DNA from: Thozetella sp. PMI_491
Taxonomy: Eukaryota; Ascomycota; Sordariomycetes; Chaetosphaeriales; Chaetosphaeriaceae
Direction of reading: 5' to 3'
Length of the DNA: 64,000 nucleotides
Assembly (NCBI GenBank): GCA_021432635.1
Contig: MU270040.1
Span: forward strand, 70,323-134,322
Shown here in pieces: positions 23,149-34,364 of the stretch. The notes beneath the pieces were generated by a model that saw nothing but the letters and a program-made list of their open reading frames with translations, did not search any database and was not told the origin of the DNA. Positions within the stretch are counted from its first letter, which is position 1. Each line of letters opens with the position of its first letter. Both the position numbers and the translations under genes were made by a program.

Positions 23149-26100
23149 GGTTGCCGAAGCTGTCGGATATAGAAAGGTTGGAGGGTAGGTCGGCCCGGGA
23201 GTTTTGCTTTTGTGATGTGCGATGACTGAGGCCCAAGGTTGTGTGGGTCAGTCTCTAACTAATCGTAGGGTTCGTTATAGTGCGCAGTAGTGTGTTGATC
23301 GTGATGCCAATGATACGAGCTCTCCTCGTTCTCCGAATCGAGGCACCGCGTCATGGTATTTATCTTCGGGTTAGAGGCCATGGTGGAAGCCGTCCGGGGA
23401 GCTCCTTCATTCTGTTTGTCATGATCATGCCGATGTTGCATGGTTGCGGCAGACGTGTTTCTCCCGCGACAGTGCCGTCAATTATGGGGAGTAGAAGCAT
23501 CTCCGGGGAGCCGGTGCAAGTCTACGGCCCCATTCGGTAGTCGCTAGCGATCGTCGGCACCAATCGGCTTCTTCGGAAAGCCAGTCCATCTGCCCCAGAC
23601 GGGCGCACTCTGCCTAGCGATCCAATCGAGCTCGATTTCGCGCTCGCGGCGTCTCGATGGATTTAAGGGACATCTTGTTCGTCTGCACCAGGCACACTCT
23701 GCACTTTTTGTTCGTCGCGATGCATGGCTTCCACCACGCAAGCAGGTACATTTGGCGACTTCACCTTTCGCCGGCCCAGAGACTTCATGCTACAGTCGAT
23801 TTTGGCCTGAAGAGGCCGAAACCCGCCGGGCTCCACTCGGTCCCTACCAAAAATCTGCCGCCCGCCGGGAGCTGTTGCGTAACTACTACCGAAGTGGTGC
23901 CACTGTAAGCGGCTACATTGCATCTCCGCGGCGTGAATTCCCGGTGGGTTCAGAGTGCTTCCAAATTGACCTCTCCCACCCGCTGCTTTGGTCAGCAGCC
24001 CAGGCCCCTCGGACGAGCGCTGGCCTCACCAAAATGATAGATTGACTCATGGCCCGAGAAAATGGGCCCAGCAACACATCCTCATGCTCCCGGAGTTTTA
24101 CGCGCCTTGCATCGCGCCCCAGCTGAGGCTCCAGATGCTCCGCACTCACACCTCCAATGCAAGGTCTCCGCGGAAATCTGCTGTCGCACACACACATGGT
24201 TATATACGCGGACCGGGTAGATCCTCGCTAGAGAAGTTTGCGGGACGGACCCTCGCATTCCGCTTTGGGAGATGCAGCACAGCGCTCTCTCTGCTACCTT
24301 GCTACGTAATAAACCCCAGTCGGGCCGCTCGAGTTTGGCCTGCTACGCCATATAGGCTTTGTTTACATCGTGACTCGTTAGCGGTGAAGGAGCGAACTAG
24401 CCGAGCCCAGACGCCTTCGCCTTGCTAGTGTGTCGCAGCCAACGGCCACCGCTACGAGACCGGGCATTGAGTAATTTCCAACCACATTAAGTTATTTCTT
24501 CATTTTGCTCACCGCCGTCCTAGAATACCCCTTGGCAGACCCACCCCCTCTTCTCGAGAGGAAAGCTCCCGGGCCACCGCCAGAATCGGCGTCACACCAT
24601 CCAGGCATGACATACAGAGCAAGCCACGCCAAGGTAAGCCAAGCACCACATATTGAGGCGATCTCAGAAGCCAACTCCTTTAGTCATACATCCGTAGTGT
24701 TACGAACTTCCGCTAGCTACTATGGCAACACCCCAAGATTTGTTTACTTGAGTTCATGTGTGGCCAGAGACACCGAGTCTTCCAAAATCATCTCGATTTG
24801 TCGCAATGGTCGTTCTCACCAAAGAGGAGTGTTAAGGCCACGTGCATGTTAGATTCAAGGTCACATCTCCTCTTGCCTCTCATCCCGCCTTTGCATGCAA
24901 GACTCAGCTCCTCTTGGTGTTGCTGCTGATGGAATACATGCCCGCTACGACATGATGAAATTCGTTCAGGCTGTAATACAGCTCCTATTCTCAGTATGAG
25001 GGATGCTCTGCACAAGAATCAACGATTTGAGCTGACCGAAGCGTTGAGATGTCCCTGCAGCCTGTCACGAGGATCGTGACGCAGTGGTCCTGTTTCTCAA
25101 CGGCATAGTCGCCGCCATCGAATAGAATGACGACCTCTACGTAACTGAGAGTGGAGCGTGCGTTTAGAGGTTAATTAGGTTAACTACATGTCTCACAAAG
25201 GAACGCGTCCTCGATCAGGCGTGCTGAGACCCTGCCGTGCCGGAATTGCTGGGGTGCGGGGGCGGGGGCGGGAGATGACTAGCGCTTGCTCCCGCCACTG
25301 TGGAGGGATCAGCACTAAGAACCGCCTACTCGGGACCGGTTTGAGGGCGGCGGGCACTATGGAGTAGATAAATCTAGATTGGGGGTTCTAGGGACTTGAA
25401 CGGCTTCGTCGACAGATCCTCGGGGTGCTGCACCATGTCCACGCGCCTGGGTCTATATATGGCTCTGGCCCCGCAATGCAACCCGGTCACATCTCAACTC
25501 AACAGAAGGCTGGCCTGGTACGAATAGGAAGGGCCAGCCGATGTGGTGTGGTTGTGCCGGGCACTCGGGCGCTCGCATATCCCCGACCTAATTGGTCTAT
25601 TCCTCGATACGAATGGGAAAGGCATTCGGATGACAGCCGCCTGCCGAGCCATGGCTGCATTCCCAGGGATTTCACCTCTTTTTGTATGCAGTGCATCCCA
25701 TCCTTCGCCGACCTAGCGCCCTCGGTGAGCAGCGTCTTTTCCTGTTGAGACCTCGGGCGGCACATGGGGGTCCGGCGGGGGTTGTGCGGTGGCTTTCCCG
25801 GTTCTGCAGCTTCACCCCTCACCTGATTTAAGCCTCAGATGGTGGTTCGATGATGGGCTCTCACCGACTCTTCAATCCGGCCAAGGGCTTGCATCTGCGT
25901 CGCAGTGTCTTGCCATACGGTTGCAGACGCGCCCAATCGGTGCGCGAGTCGCCCGGCATCGCCAAGGTGTCGTGCGCCTCATTAGGCACGTTCCGAGGGC
26001 CCAGCGTGGGACTCGTGCTTCCACCCCGGCAGCGCCCGCGGCCTCTACCCACCCCAGAGCGAGCTAAGTGGTGAGCCAAGTCACAGCGAAGAGGGGGTCG

Positions 26101-26578
26101 AAGAGACCCTGGGCAGCGGTGGTAAGCTATAGCCATTGCCCAATGGGAAGCGCCCCCCACGCGCATCAGCAGCTGCAGCTTGGACTGTATCGTGACGAGG
26201 GGGCTTAGGGGACCACGAGCCCCTGCAACGGACCTATGAGCTGAGGGCCCAGCTTGCTTGTGGTATGCTTCGAGCAACGCCGCCCCGGGGTCACACGATA
26301 AAATCCTATGCTCGTCCGCTGCCCAGCTAGCTGCCTGTTGTGCACGCTGCTCGACCTGTCATTTTTCTGTCATACACGTCACCACTGCTGCTTGCTCCTG
26401 GGCGTCGTGCGCCACTCCAGCCCTATAAAAGCAGCAACCGCAGCTTCCTGCCTCCAGCTTCCTCGCGCCGCCCAAGCACTGTCAGGTGTAGGCAAGACTG
26501 CATCCGACGTAGAAACGCATTCACAGCCAGAATTAAATACCATATTCGGAACTGGTTCACCCCCCCCACGACGACAAG
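23149..26578. other. Long intergenic tract between flavohemoprotein and trehalose phosphorylase
   Basis: Contains the flavohemoprotein promoter at the left and the trehalose phosphorylase promoter at the right (TATAAAA at 26424-26430). In between, open frames are short and overlap on many frames. One minus-strand stretch (about 25000-25170) has protein-like composition without a start codon or splice partner. No RNA gene or mobile element is visible. Confidence 0.45.
26424..26430 (+). promoter_or_regulatory. TATA box of the trehalose phosphorylase gene
   Basis: TATAAAA, 149 bp upstream of the ATG at 26579. A strong canonical match at a normal fungal distance. Confidence 0.6.
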
Positions 26579-29300
26579 ATGCCGGCCGAGCCAATGCGCA
26601 AGTTCTCGACGGGCACTTCCGTTCACCGGAAGCGGCAGATGAGCACTTTGGCCGAGAAGGAGGGACATTTCGGGCCCGCTCTGACGGTATGCAGCGTCTC
26701 GCACGCTCCAGTGGCTGACAACTGCTAATTCCCCTGCGCTCTGTAGACGCTCTACCTGGGCATCTCAGCCGTTTTCTCGGACGACCACACGGCCGTGGTC
26801 GCGCTCGCTGTACATGACACCATTTATCTCACCGACTTCTCAGTCAAGCACATTGGCCTTGACGATGCTTTGAGGCTGGGGGAGGACCTGATCGCTGACT
26901 ACATCATCTCGGAAGTCGAGAAATATGAGCATGAGAACTTTGCCAAGGTACGGGTTCCTTGGCGATCGTGCGGCCAGACGCTTACCTAGCTCTGGCCCTT
27001 CGCGAGAATTTCCCACTAAGAGCCCTCCCAGTTCATCGGGGCCGGCTTACCGACCACCCTAAAATACATGAGCCCGACTCTTTGCTCTCGCCTCTGGCTG
27101 GAGCTGGATATCGTACCCATCGTCATGCGGCCGGACGACGAGCACAAAGAAAGGACTTTCTGGGACGTCAAGCGCGTCGACGAGCAGGCAGACTCAATGG
27201 CACGGAAGTGCCTCATGTAAGTGGCTGCTGGGACCGAGCAAAAACGGCCTATGGAAACCAACTTTGCGAATAGGAACTTTGGCCCGTCTCTTGTGCCGCT
27301 ACTCCAAGTCGCTTTCCGAGGCGTGGTACAGACCGATGCCGCCTTCCGCGCCCAGCTTACTACAGTGCAGAACCACAAGGACACGTGCGCCAACCCGACC
27401 TGGGCCACCATGTTTAAATATGCAAAGCAGCTTCGCCAGGAAAAGGTGAAGATCGCCTTCTGTAAGTGTTCTACATGGGCCGCCCCCACAAGCCGGCATC
27501 ACAGAGCGCGCGCAGGCTAACCTAGGGCACCAAAGTCAGCTCGACTCCGCAAGGAGGTGGTGTCGCCCTCATGCGACATGCTCTCGTTCGGTTTGCCCGG
27601 CTCATGGGTGTCGACCTGACGTGGTATGGTGAGTATCCATTGACCTCTTCCCTACCTGACTCTCGACATGGTCCGTATTGACATGCCCCCAGTCCCGAAG
27701 CCGCGGCCCGGCGTCTTCCGTATCACCAAGAACATCCACAATATTCTCCAGGGCGTGAGCCATCCGGACCAGCGGATCTCTGCAGAGGAGAAGCAATCCA
27801 TCATCGACTGGATCACCGAGAACGCGAACCGATACTGGCTTTCCGAGGGCGGCCCGTTGCGTCCGGCCTCGGAAGGCGGCGCTGATGTTGTCATTGTATG
27901 CACACCTTCCCAATTCTCCATGCCCAATTCGACTGTTATGCCTCGCTATCTCGGCTAACAATGTCGGTAGATCGACGATCCCCAGATGCCTGGCTTGATC
28001 CCCCTGATCAAGAAGATCACGCCAGACCGCCCGGTGCTGTACCGCTCCCATATCCAGATTCGCAGCGATCTTGTACGTATCTCGAGACCCCGGCTGAAGG
28101 CTTACACGGTAGCAAGCTAACCAGACCCTTGACAGGTTGCCAAAGCCGGTTCGCCTCAGGCCGATATCTGGGACTTCCTGTGGAGCAACATCCAAGGCTG
28201 CGACATGTTCATCAGCCATCCGATTCCAATCTTTGTCCCTCATAATGTGCCGCGCGAGAAGGTGGTCTACTTCCCGGCCACAACGGACTGGCTTGATGGC
28301 CTCAACAAGCCCCTAAACAGGTGGGATACCGGCTATTACGGCCATATCTATAACGTCACCTGCCATTCCCAGCGCCAGTAAGTTCCCAAATCCGAGCTTT
28401 TCCCTCCTCATTGACAATGAGAGCAAGGGCTGATCATAGAACCCAAACAATAGGACAGAACTTGCCTGGCCTGCACGAAAGTATATCACCCAGGTTGCCC
28501 GGTTCGACCCGTCTAAGGGCATCCCGACAGTCATCGACTCATATGCCGAGTTCCGGCGCCAGTGCCAGAAGGCCAACATCACTGATGTCCCGCAGTTGTT
28601 GGTGTGCGGAAACGGGTCTGTCGACGATCCCGATGCTAGCTTGATCTACGACCAGACCATGAGCCAGCTCGAGACCTACTATCCAGATCTCATTAAAGAC
28701 ATCAGCGTGATGCGGCTAGACCCCAACGACCAGCTCCTCAACGTGCTCATCGCGAACGCGCACGTAGTGCTCCAGCTGTCCACTCGCGAGGGCTTCGAGG
28801 TCAAGGTCTCGGAGGCGCTACACGCGGGCCGGCCCGTCATCGTCAGTAACGTGGGCGGCATTCCCCTCCAGGTCAAAGACAAAGTTAACGGCTTCCTGGT
28901 GACGCCTGGCGACTACAAGGCTGTGGCCGGCCACCTGCTGGAACTCTTCACCGACGACAAGCTGCACGAGAAGATGAGCTATGCCGCCCGCACCGGCGTG
29001 TCGGACGAGGTGGGCACCGTGGGCAATGCTCTCGGCTGGTTCTACCTCGCGGCGAAGTGGGCTGAGGTCGGCGTCGAGAAGCACGGGAAGGGCGGCTTGA
29101 AGGGCAATGAGCAGTGGGTCAACGACATGGCGCGCGAGGAAGCCGGCTATCCCTACAGCGAAGGCGAGAACCGTCTTCCCCGGCACTTTACCCAGAAGAA
29201 GCAGGAGGTCACGAAAGAGTTGCCAGTCAGAGATGGGCCTGCGGAAGAGGCAAAGGAAGAAGCAAAGGAAGAGGCAAAGGAAGAGGTAACGGAAGCATAG
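26579..29300 (+). CDS. ccg-9: Retaining trehalose phosphorylase / trehalose synthase (CCG-9 type, GT4)
   Basis: GT-B glycosyltransferase that reversibly forms trehalose from glucose 1-phosphate and glucose (EC 2.4.1.231 type); the Neurospora homologue is the clock-controlled gene ccg-9. Nine exons join in frame to 722 aa: 26579-26686, 26747-26947, 27032-27216, 27274-27461, 27536-27628, 27693-27895, 27971-28072, 28136-28377 and 28454-29300. Hallmarks include QGGGVALMRHALVRFARLMG (conserved glycine-rich N-domain turn), the segment VLYRSHIQIRSDL, then KYITQVARFDPSKGIPTVI, LLVCGNGSVDDPD, and the donor-site EGFEVKVSEALHAGRPVIVS. The tail ends with repeated EEAK units, probably disordered. The start (MPAEPMRKFSTG) is the first ATG after the TATA box. 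Cytosolic; links carbon reserve, stress tolerance and conidiation. The symbol rests on family resemblance. Confidence 0.93.
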
Positions 29301-29753
29301 GAGTCAGTTTACAAGCACGGATCGGGAATGGGTTTCACGGAATTTGTACGGAGACAAGGAAAAGCCCCCCTTTTTATTTATAGCGCCAACTGATCGTAGT
29401 TCGCGTATGTGCTACGGAGTGTGGACAAAACCCTGTGTAGGGGCTTCAGGACTATCTCTAACCAAGAAGGAAAACGCCTGCCCGTTTAGGCATCGCTGCC
29501 GAGGGCCCAATGTAGCTCGTGCCTGTTTGGTGCGACCTAAGTAAAAAAACCCCGACTAACGTCGTCCCAGTCGTGTCTGATTCGATCTTCATGCGCAAGA
29601 CTGGCGAGGGGTCACTCGCTGACGAGGAATCACCTCCCACATTGGTGCAGCTGTGGCAAAGGCGCATGACAAGCTTGGCTAAAACAAGGCAGCGGCCTTC
29701 ACCTCCAACCTCGCAAAGATGGATTTTCTCCCTGCCAAAGAAGAACAGACAAC
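29301..29753. other. Short intergenic region with an upstream mini-ORF
   Basis: Separates the trehalose phosphorylase stop from the next plus-strand gene. A 12-codon open frame (ATG at 29719, TGA at 29755-29757) precedes and overlaps the next start codon. No other structure is seen. Confidence 0.5.
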
Positions 29754-29757
29754 ATGA
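29719..29757 (+). promoter_or_regulatory. Candidate uORF overlapping the next start codon
   Basis: ATG at 29719-29721 opens a 12-codon frame (MDFLPAKEEQTT) whose stop TGA overlaps the main ATG at 29754 as ATGA. If the mRNA leader includes it, it would damp or couple translation of the downstream secreted protein. Transcript start is unknown, so function is inference. Confidence 0.4.
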
Positions 29758-31409
29758 GAAAACCGTTGCTGCGGCTTTGCACGCTGTGCACGCTAAGCGC
29801 ACTTCCGTTGGCCTTATCGCAAGGCCCGGGGCTAGCCAACCTGTCCAGCGCCTCGGGGCTGTTCAACGCCGTTCATTCGGCCATGCGGCAATGGGGCTCT
29901 TCGATGCACCACAATGGCATGTCGTTCTTCCCCGTGACGATTCCCGCTGGGGAGATTTTGTATCATGGCTCGGAATGGTCGGATCGCCGCCCGGAGACAT
30001 TCGAGTGGTTGGCGTTCGAGATCGAGCACGCCCTCCCTTTCGCTCAGTCGCTAGAGCCGGGCATGCATCAACTCGCAGCCAGCCGTCGGGGGCTCGGCTC
30101 GCTTCATGGGTCTATCTTAAACCTGCAGCATTTGAATCACTACGGGCATGACAGATCTGATGAGCCATCGTCGCAATATCCTCTCGGAGACGCAGACAAG
30201 ACAGGCAACAGGGTCTTGCAGCTCCAACAGGGGGACCCGAAACCGTACATGCGAGGATACTTCCAGACATACCGGGCCGCGCGCGATCTCAACCTCGTGC
30301 TGATCGACGGCATGCCGGCAGCCAAATCTCCGATAGGGACCCTCGACAGCACCGACTACATACTCCTCGACTGGGACCACAAGACCGCTCCACCTGACCG
30401 CCGGGGGCTTGCAATGAAGGAGTATCAGCGAGCCTACGAGCTCTGTAGACTAGCGAGTGACTGGGGCATCGATGGATGGATCCGCATGGAGACTGGGTTT
30501 GAGATCATTTATTGCGACTTCAGCGAGCAGGGCGGCCTCGATCTTGTCAGCTCCCTTGGCACCTCATTCACCAACGAGACCGGGCCGGTGGGTAATCAGC
30601 TGACGTGGGTAGAGCGAGCGTGGGCGATGGAGTTTGAGTGGATCAGGGCGGGTGCGCAGAGGTACCGTGGTCTGCAGGCCGGCCGGGCAGAGATCGACTT
30701 CAGCGGCATGGTCTCGTCCTTTGCGTATCCCATGAACCTCACGAACCCGAATGTCGCGAGGCAAGACCTGCCTAGGGTGCTCAGCTCCACACCCGCAGAT
30801 AGGCGGGCTATCCGGGAACGGGTCGCACAGGTGATGACGGCAAGGAAGGGACAAGCATCCAAGACGGTCCGATGGCGGGCCATCGTGGACAGCATCGTCA
30901 CGCGCTATTCGGACCGGATTCGGGCCCTCGCGCACGGAGAGCTCTCTGTAGTGGAGCTGAGGACCAGCTTGGTCACACTACTTGAGATGTTCAAGAGCTA
31001 CCCCCAGGACAGCAACCGACGAGTTACGCAGCTTGGAGAGGCCGTCGTCCGCTGTCGGGATCACTACCTTCATCCCGCACTCGCACGCAAAGCGGAATGG
31101 ACCGCCGAAGACACAGCCATCTTCAAAGCAGTCGAGGCTGTGTCTCATGCCATCTGCGACACTCTCTTCCAAATAGGAGATGTTCTCGAGTTCTCAGAAC
31201 CGGAAAGCCTCGAGAAAGCGGCCGTCGAGGCTAGGCAGCTTGCTGGCACGCTCATGGAAGAGCTGCGGTGGACAACATGGAAGGAGTGCGGCGCTTGCGC
31301 GGACCCTAATGCCGTGTGCTACATACCAATGTTTCCCAGCGGTACAGAGGACGACTACTGGTCGCCTAGCTGCAAGACTGACCCTGGACGGAATTGGGGA
31401 TATTGGTAG
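29754..31409 (+). CDS. Large secreted protein of unknown function
   Basis: Predicted 551-aa secreted protein, single exon. The signal peptide is MRKPLLRLCTLCTLSALPLALS, followed by a region containing HHNGMSFFPVTIPAG, ILYHGSEW, FEWLAFEIEHALPFAQS and later GWIRMETGFEIIYCDF. These phrases recur in a family of uncharacterised ascomycete secreted proteins that I recognise but cannot assign an activity. The middle third is mainly alpha-helical and Arg-rich (around SSTPADRRAIRERV). The end is Cys- and Trp-containing (WKECGACADPNAVC, then DPGRNWGYW), suggesting disulfides. There is no membrane segment after the signal and no GPI-like tail. The start is the ATG preceding the signal peptide. It converges on the Mn-SOD gene 308 bp downstream and follows trehalose phosphorylase in tandem; neither suggests a role. 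Confidence 0.88.
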   Translation: MRKPLLRLCTLCTLSALPLALSQGPGLANLSSASGLFNAVHSAMRQWGSSMHHNGMSFFPVTIPAGEILYHGSEWSDRRPETFEWLAFEIEHALPFAQSLEPGMHQLAASRRGLGSLHGSILNLQHLNHYGHDRSDEPSSQYPLGDADKTGNRVLQLQQGDPKPYMRGYFQTYRAARDLNLVLIDGMPAAKSPIGTLDSTDYILLDWDHKTAPPDRRGLAMKEYQRAYELCRLASDWGIDGWIRMETGFEIIYCDFSEQGGLDLVSSLGTSFTNETGPVGNQLTWVERAWAMEFEWIRAGAQRYRGLQAGRAEIDFSGMVSSFAYPMNLTNPNVARQDLPRVLSSTPADRRAIRERVAQVMTARKGQASKTVRWRAIVDSIVTRYSDRIRALAHGELSVVELRTSLVTLLEMFKSYPQDSNRRVTQLGEAVVRCRDHYLHPALARKAEWTAEDTAIFKAVEAVSHAICDTLFQIGDVLEFSEPESLEKAAVEARQLAGTLMEELRWTTWKECGACADPNAVCYIPMFPSGTEDDYWSPSCKTDPGRNWGYW

Positions 31410-31717
31410 TTCTCGTTGGAAGGAGTTAGGCTATATGGCTCCTATTATCTGTATGTTACCAGTGCGCAGGAGATACCAATAGAGCGTATGCATCTGGTTT
31501 GGGTCACATCTCTCTTCTGCGCCGACAGCCCCGAGATGTTCAAGAGTACTGGCCGAGGCGAGAGCACGGATACGTGGTTTGTCAACAAGGGCGTAGTTTC
31601 GACCGTGGTCTCGATCCGCCGGCTCCCATTGGGTACCTGGCGAACTACAAGTCTATCTACACGGATATTCCAACCGCGCATCCATCTCTACTCTTACCAC
31701 GCACATTGTACAGATGC
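31410..31717. other. Convergent 3' intergenic region
   Basis: 308 bp between the ends of the secreted-protein gene and Mn-SOD. It must hold both 3' UTRs. No obvious structured terminator or other gene is present. Confidence 0.5.
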
Positions 31718-32615
31718 CTAAGCCTTCTCGAATCGGGCGGCGACGGTCTTCCAGTTGACAACATTCCAGATGGCATCGAAGTACTCAGCCTTGCGATTCT
31801 GGTACTGCAGGTAGTAGGCGTGCTCCCAGGCATCGATGCCGAGCAGGGGGATCAGCGAACCGGTCACTGGGTCCTGGTTGGCGCGGGTGACGAGGCCGAG
31901 AGTGCCGCTGGCCTTATCCTTCACCAGCCACGCCCAGCCGCTGCCCTGGATGCCGGCCAGCGCCGTGTTGGTCTGCTTGCGGAAGCCGTCGAACGAGCCG
32001 AAGTCCGATTCGATGGCTTTCTGTGAGCAGTAGAGCCGCGGTTAGCACGCTGCACAGGTCTGCAGGGACCGGTGAGACCGTCTCCATCCACGTACCTTCA
32101 GAGCACCATCGGGCTCACCACCGCCCTCGCGGCTGGCGGGGGCCAGGTTCTCCCAGAACAAGGAGTGGTTCAGGTGGCCACCACCGTGGAAGTTGAGGAG
32201 CGGAGCGACCGAGGCCGCCTTGGTGAAGTCGCCCTTGCTCTCGGCCTCGGCGATGCTGTCGAGGGCGCCGTTGAGACCATTGACGTAGGTCTGGTGGTGC
32301 TTGCTGTGATGTAGCTCCATGATCTCGGCAGAGATGTAGGGCTCGAGCGCGCCGTAGTCATCTACCCGAGGGAATAGCTGGTCAGCAGAAGGCCTCCACA
32401 TAACCCTTCCGTGCCACTGAGCTATCCATAGCAGGGACCAGCTCCAGGAGAACAGCCATTGTAATCATCGGGGTATAATGCATACAGGTAAGGTCGGGCA
32501 GCGTCGCCTTGCCGCGGACAAAGGTGGTGCTGGCTAGGGCGGCGGCAGGCCGGGCGGCGCCAGCTCGGAGAGCTCCCCGAAGGGCGGGAACGGTGCGAAG
32601 CAGGGTCGACGACAT
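31718..32615 (-). CDS. sod-2: Mitochondrial manganese superoxide dismutase
   Basis: Dismutates superoxide to O2 and H2O2 in the mitochondrial matrix (EC 1.15.1.1). Three exons, 32486-32615, 32096-32361 and 31718-32020, give 232 aa. Residues 1 to about 37 are Arg/Ala/Ser-rich with no acids ([19 protein letters not shown]), a matrix targeting peptide. The mature start reads [19 protein letters not shown], made by joining exons 1 and 2 in phase 1. Metal ligands are visible as the His in [13 protein letters not shown], the His after LFWENL-preceding [12 protein letters not shown], and the Asp and His of [24 protein letters not shown] with a Gly-rich loop fits the Mn enzyme. Exon 3 starts after CACAG at 32021. 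The promoter is shared head-to-head with Psf3. Confidence 0.96.
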
Positions 32616-33123
32616 GGTGGACGGGTGTCTATAATTGGTTAGAATCAGAGCGATTGAGAATCAATTGAGATCGCGAGGATTCCCGCGAGCCTCAATTGAA
32701 GAATGCGGAAGATGGAGGGCAGAAATACCTGCGTTGCTCGGTGTTATCGGTTTGCAATGATGTCGAAATTCCTCGGATTCCGCAGGGCAAAGAGGAGCTT
32801 CGGCAGCTAGCATCAGAGTGCGTCATGGAACCGCGGGCGGAGTGCCATTGGTGCTTTGTCAGCCCTTCAAGCATTTTTGGCCGGAGGTACTACCTCGGAC
32901 GGCGAGCAAGGAGCGATGGACCCACACTTGCTTGTATCAAGGCTGAGGTAAGTGCTTTCCCCCGTGCCCCGCCATTCGCGTTGTCTCGGCCGGAGCGCGT
33001 CCGGCGAGTCTGAATCCACACAACCCGAAGTTTGGCTACATCGTAGTGCGCGCAAACTACAGCAGGAGGGAGCCGGACACGCATCGACGCCTGGTTTCGA
33101 TGGGCTGATGCAGTGCCCTCAAA
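32616..33123. promoter_or_regulatory. Bidirectional promoter region of Mn-SOD and Psf3
   Basis: 508 bp separate the divergent start codons of Mn-SOD (32615, -) and Psf3 (33124, +). No canonical TATA box is evident on either side, which suits housekeeping promoters. I cannot assign specific factor sites. Confidence 0.5.
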
Positions 33124-33827
33124 ATGTCTTACTATGACATTGATGCCATCTTGACAGATGCAGAGGTGAGCCAGTTTGTCTGCCGTCGCGAGCCCCGCCA
33201 AAAACACCCCGCGACCGTCCACGACCTTTCCGACTTGCGGCGACTTTGAGCTAACGCTTGCTTCCCTAGAAAGTCCCCTGCACGTTCGAGATCGAAGTCC
33301 CCGAACTCGGCTACCTCGACAACAATCCGACCCATGCGCTCAAGGCCGGCACCCAGCTAGCGCTGCCCCTCTGGCTCTCGGAGATGCTGGCCATCGCCAA
33401 CACGGCGGGCGCCGGTGAAGAAGCCAAGTCCTTCGTGACGCTAAGCCTACCCAACGCGATTTCCAACGATGTGATCCAGGCGCTCAAGGCCGACCCCCGC
33501 GCCGTGCCGCTGCGAGACCAGAGCGCGCACTTCTACAGCCTCGGCACCCACATGCTCGACCTATTCGAGGAGAAGGAGCTCGCGACCGTGCTGCGCAAGA
33601 CGTACGTCACCAGGGCGGCCGACGTTGCCCTCCATGCCCGTAAAGTCGGTGGCACCGCTGGCGGCAGCAAAGGAGGCAAGTCGGGCCAGGAGGGGAGCAA
33701 CCTCGGCATCGGCGGTGGAGGGGAGGAGTTTCTGCGCGGGCTGGACGAGTGGGAGAGGAAACTCTTCAGAAAGGCACATGACGGCACGAAGGCCGGGAAG
33801 GACTGGATGGAAACGGTCAAGAGGTGA
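33124..33827 (+). CDS. psf3: GINS complex subunit Psf3
   Basis: Subunit of the GINS tetramer (Sld5-Psf1-Psf2-Psf3) that joins Cdc45 and Mcm2-7 in the replicative helicase; nuclear. Two exons, 33124-33165 and 33270-33827, give 199 aa. The N-terminus MSYYDIDAILTDAEKVPCTFEI matches the Psf3 opening (a short Tyr/Asp-rich start with an intron after the DAE-like position), followed by GYLDNN, LALPLWLSEMLA and the helix-rich core FVTLSLPNAISNDVIQALKADP. A Gly/Ser-rich insertion (GGTAGGSKGGKSG...) precedes the C-terminal FLRGLDEWERKLFRKAH helix; this loop is longer than I expect for yeast Psf3 and is likely disordered. Head-to-head with Mn-SOD; converges on the O-methyltransferase at 34365. Confidence 0.93.
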
Positions 33828-34364
33828 CAAAGAGTATATGTAAACAAATAAAAATTCAGTTGAAAAATCGGCAGACCATGAACCGCGCTCTGTAAATAGT
33901 CTTGATAGGAGCACGGCGTCGGGGCACGGTTGGGCATAGACGATAAGCCTAATAACGACAAGAGTAATGTCACGAACGAAACTCTTCCCCATATACTTCT
34001 GGAAACGACGCTTGATAAGGCGTGAAATGGATCCTAGTGACATGGAAGGGCTTGATTATGCTTAACGGAGGGTAGGAGGGAGACAACAGGTAAGAGATGA
34101 TGGCAAGGCTCAAGGGGTAATGTGGACGTCCTCGGAACCCTCATAATCGAGACGCAGTGGAAGCTAGGCAGGTTAAATACATGGGTTCGTACGGTTTCCC
34201 GTACATCCGCCAACTGCACCCACGCTTCTTATCATGACAAAGCTAGCCCAAAAGTTGACCATTATCACTCGTAACAGTTACCCGGCCACAAGCCGTAAAC
34301 TTTGACAATGCGGTAAATCCGGAGCTATGGCCCTACGTATTCAATATTATCTTCGTTGCTAGGT
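33828..34364. other. Convergent intergenic region
   Basis: 537 bp between the ends of Psf3 and the second O-methyltransferase. AT content rises just after the Psf3 stop (AAACAAATAAAAATTC near 33842), probably a 3'-end region. No gene is seen. Confidence 0.5.
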
